Origin: Burkholderiales bacterium
Lineage (GTDB): Bacteria; Pseudomonadota; Gammaproteobacteria; Burkholderiales; Burkholderiaceae_D
DNA length: 45,563 nt
Reading direction: 5' to 3'
NCBI GenBank assembly: GCA_016200895.1
Contig: JACQDX010000075.1
Coordinates: forward strand, 1-45,563
Shown here: piece after piece, positions 44,200-45,563 of the stretch
How the letters are laid out: the number at the start of each line of letters is the position of its first letter
How positions within the stretch are numbered: position 1 is the first letter of the stretch
Program-made: the position numbers and the translations under genes
The notes under the pieces: generated by a model
Databases searched by the model: none
What the model was told of the DNA's origin: nothing
Seen by the model: only the letters and a program-made list of their open reading frames with translations

Positions 44200-44490
44200 A
44201 TGTTGATGATCGTTACTTACGATGTAAGCACTGAGACAGCAGCAGGTCGCAAACGCCTGCGTCGTGTTGCCAAGCTTTGTGAAAGCGTGGGGCAACGCGT
44301 TCAAAAGTCCGTCTTTGAATGTACAGTGAACGAAATGCAATTTGAAGAATTGGAGCGAAATTTGCTGGCGGAAATTGACGTAACGACCGATAATTTACGC
44401 TTTTACAGAATAACTGAACCAGTTGATTTACGAGTCAAACAACACGGGTGCTTTCGTTCAGTGGATTTTGATGCTCCTCTTATCATATGA
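44200..44490 (+). CDS. cas2: Cas2
   Basis: A 96-residue ferredoxin-fold protein that bridges two Cas1 dimers. The start [23 protein letters not shown] has the conserved Asp at the end of the first strand, and [14 protein letters not shown] is the second family block. Last gene of the operon, 3 bases after cas1. Followed by the array leader. Confidence 0.96.
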   Translation: MLMIVTYDVSTETAAGRKRLRRVAKLCESVGQRVQKSVFECTVNEMQFEELERNLLAEIDVTTDNLRFYRITEPVDLRVKQHGCFRSVDFDAPLII

Positions 44491-44665
44491 ACGCGAACCT
44501 CAATCAACGGCATAATCGCCCAGAGTTCGCGGATACACTAAGCCTATGAAATACTTACGTTTTTTTTGATAATGAATTTCATACGGATCAAAAATTTTCT
44601 CTCGCTGGCAAGTTCGCGCAGAGATACAAGAATTCACTTTCATAACAACAAGTTATGTTAGTGGA
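44491..44665 (+). promoter_or_regulatory. CRISPR leader region
   Basis: A 175-base AT-rich, non-coding stretch between cas2 and the first repeat, with a run of seven or more Ts near 44570. It should contain the array promoter and integration signals. A short inverted repeat, CATAAC (44641-44646) and GTTATG (44652-44657), sits just before the first repeat. Confidence 0.8.
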
Positions 44666-45562
44666 GATTCGCCCGGCCACACGGTCGGGCGTGGATTGAA
44701 ACATCTGTGTTGATCATTTTGCATCATCCTTATTTTTGATTCGCCCGGCCACACGGTCGGGCGTGGATTGAAACAAAGGTGATATGTTGCCTGACACATA
44801 TCCAAAAGGATTCGCCCGGCCACACGGTCGGGCGTGGATTGAAACCAGTACTTTCAACGGCCCCTCTGACGGCATCTGCGATTCGCCCGGCCACACGGTC
44901 GGGCGTGGATTGAAACTTAAAATACTTATATTGGTGGACGCAAACATTATGATTCGCCCGGCCACACGGTCGGGCGTGGATTGAAACTGCCAACAAGCCG
45001 CCCTTAGAATTACTGTTGATGATGATTCGCCCGGCCACACGGTCGGGCGTGGATTGAAACTCTTGGAATGTAGCGCACTTGCTGACGGTTGCCAGATTCG
45101 CCCGGCCACACGGTCGGGCGTGGATTGAAACTTGTATGCCGATGTCAGAAACCCCGTACCGATACTGATTCGCCCGGCCACACGGTCGGGCGTGGATTGA
45201 AACAAGCAAGAAGGGGTAAAACGGTGCGATTGCCAGGATTCGCCCGGCCACACGGTCGGGCGTGGATTGAAACAGTGGCGGCAGGACATCTGCGCTCATG
45301 GCAAAAAAGAGATTCGCCCGGCCACACGGTCGGGCGTGGATTGAAACAGTTCGTCAATCCAATTCTTGCTTGCGGTTGTCATGATTCGCCCGGCCACACG
45401 GTCGGGCGTGGATTGAAACATCCCGGCCGAACACTGGCAAGCCTTCCTTGACAGATTCGCCCGGCCACACGGTCGGGCGTGGATTGAAACATATTATCGA
45501 TCGCTTCTTTATTGGCCTTGAGCAGGATTCGCCCGGCCACACGGTCGGGCGTGGATTGAAAC
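44666..45562 (+). CRISPR. Type I-C CRISPR array, 13 repeats, continuing beyond the window
   Basis: Thirteen identical 37-base repeats start GATTCGCCCGG and end GTGGATTGAAAC, separated by 12 complete spacers of 33-37 bases (35, 34, 34, 34, 36, 34, 35, 33, 37, 35, 34, 35). Repeat starts: 44666, 44738, 44809, 44880, 44951, 45024, 45095, 45167, 45237, 45311, 45383, 45454, 45526. The window ends one base into spacer 13. The repeat folds as CGCCCGGCC-ACAC-GGTCGGGCG with one G-U pair. Cutting at the 3' base of this stem would leave an 11-base handle TGGATTGAAAC, as expected for Cas5c. No repeat is degenerate, so no distal end is seen. Spacers are all different and I recognise none. Confidence 0.98.
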
Positions 45563-45563
45563 A

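Noticed and set aside
44714..45542. Long open frames on both strands across the CRISPR array
   Set aside because: They consist of the translated repeat in successive frames; the regular 70-73 base spacing identifies an array, not a gene.

Overview
The window looks like a chromosomal segment of a betaproteobacterium of the order Burkholderiales, most likely Oxalobacteraceae (Undibacterium/Herbaspirillum/Janthinobacterium-like). This is an inference from the overall protein character (Gcr-type 'site-specific recombinase', malonate decarboxylase set, GlxA regulator, DUF3334) and from mid-range GC; no rRNA or other marker gene is present to prove it. Metabolism and regulation occupy positions 1 to about 36.4 kb; the last 9 kb is a complete type I-C CRISPR-Cas locus whose array runs off the right edge. 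Layout: (1) 64-831, a solitary periplasmic amino-acid-type binding protein. (2) 891-9946, minus strand, a tightly overlapping ten-gene unit: TRAP transporter dctP-dctQ-dctM followed by malonate decarboxylase mdcA-C-D-E-G-B-H. A divergent GntR/FCD regulator (10142-10795) faces it across a promoter holding a 14-bp perfect palindrome. Together they form a malonate uptake and decarboxylation module. (3) 10.8-12.4 kb, an HD-GYP c-di-GMP phosphodiesterase gene flanked by two inverted copies of a 101-bp MITE-like element. (4) 12.5-13.9 kb, a YhhQ-family transporter and small genes. (5) 13.7-21.7 kb, a probable sulfide/persulfide or thiol-stress region: DUF2892 protein, RND pump and membrane-fusion protein, divergent ArsR regulator with a clear operator-like palindrome, TauE/SafE exporter, and an ETHE1/Blh-type persulfide dioxygenase, followed by a phosphofructokinase. 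(6) 21.7-26.8 kb, a 1207-residue GAF-PAS-GGDEF-EAL protein and a CorC/HlyC-type membrane protein. (7) 27-31 kb, Gcr 'recombinase' (in fact membrane-like), a TPR protein and a YitT protein. (8) 31.1-34.3 kb, a GlxA-type AraC regulator divergent from the glutathione-dependent formaldehyde detoxification pair frmA-frmB. (9) 34.4-36.4 kb, a stand-alone KAS III and a CheX-like DUF3334 protein, convergent on a shared terminator. (10) 36.4-45.56 kb, cas3-cas5c-cas8c-cas7c-cas4-cas1-cas2 plus at least 13 identical 37-nt repeats with 12 complete spacers. An in-frame internal start in cas8c predicts a separate Cas11c small subunit. The most noteworthy non-standard items are the MITE pair with target-site duplications around the HD-GYP gene, the TRAP-coupled mdc operon, the short tandem repeats and palindromes in several promoters, and the nested cas11c. 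I found no convincing wholly new multi-gene system: the defence locus is a canonical I-C system with some individual features.
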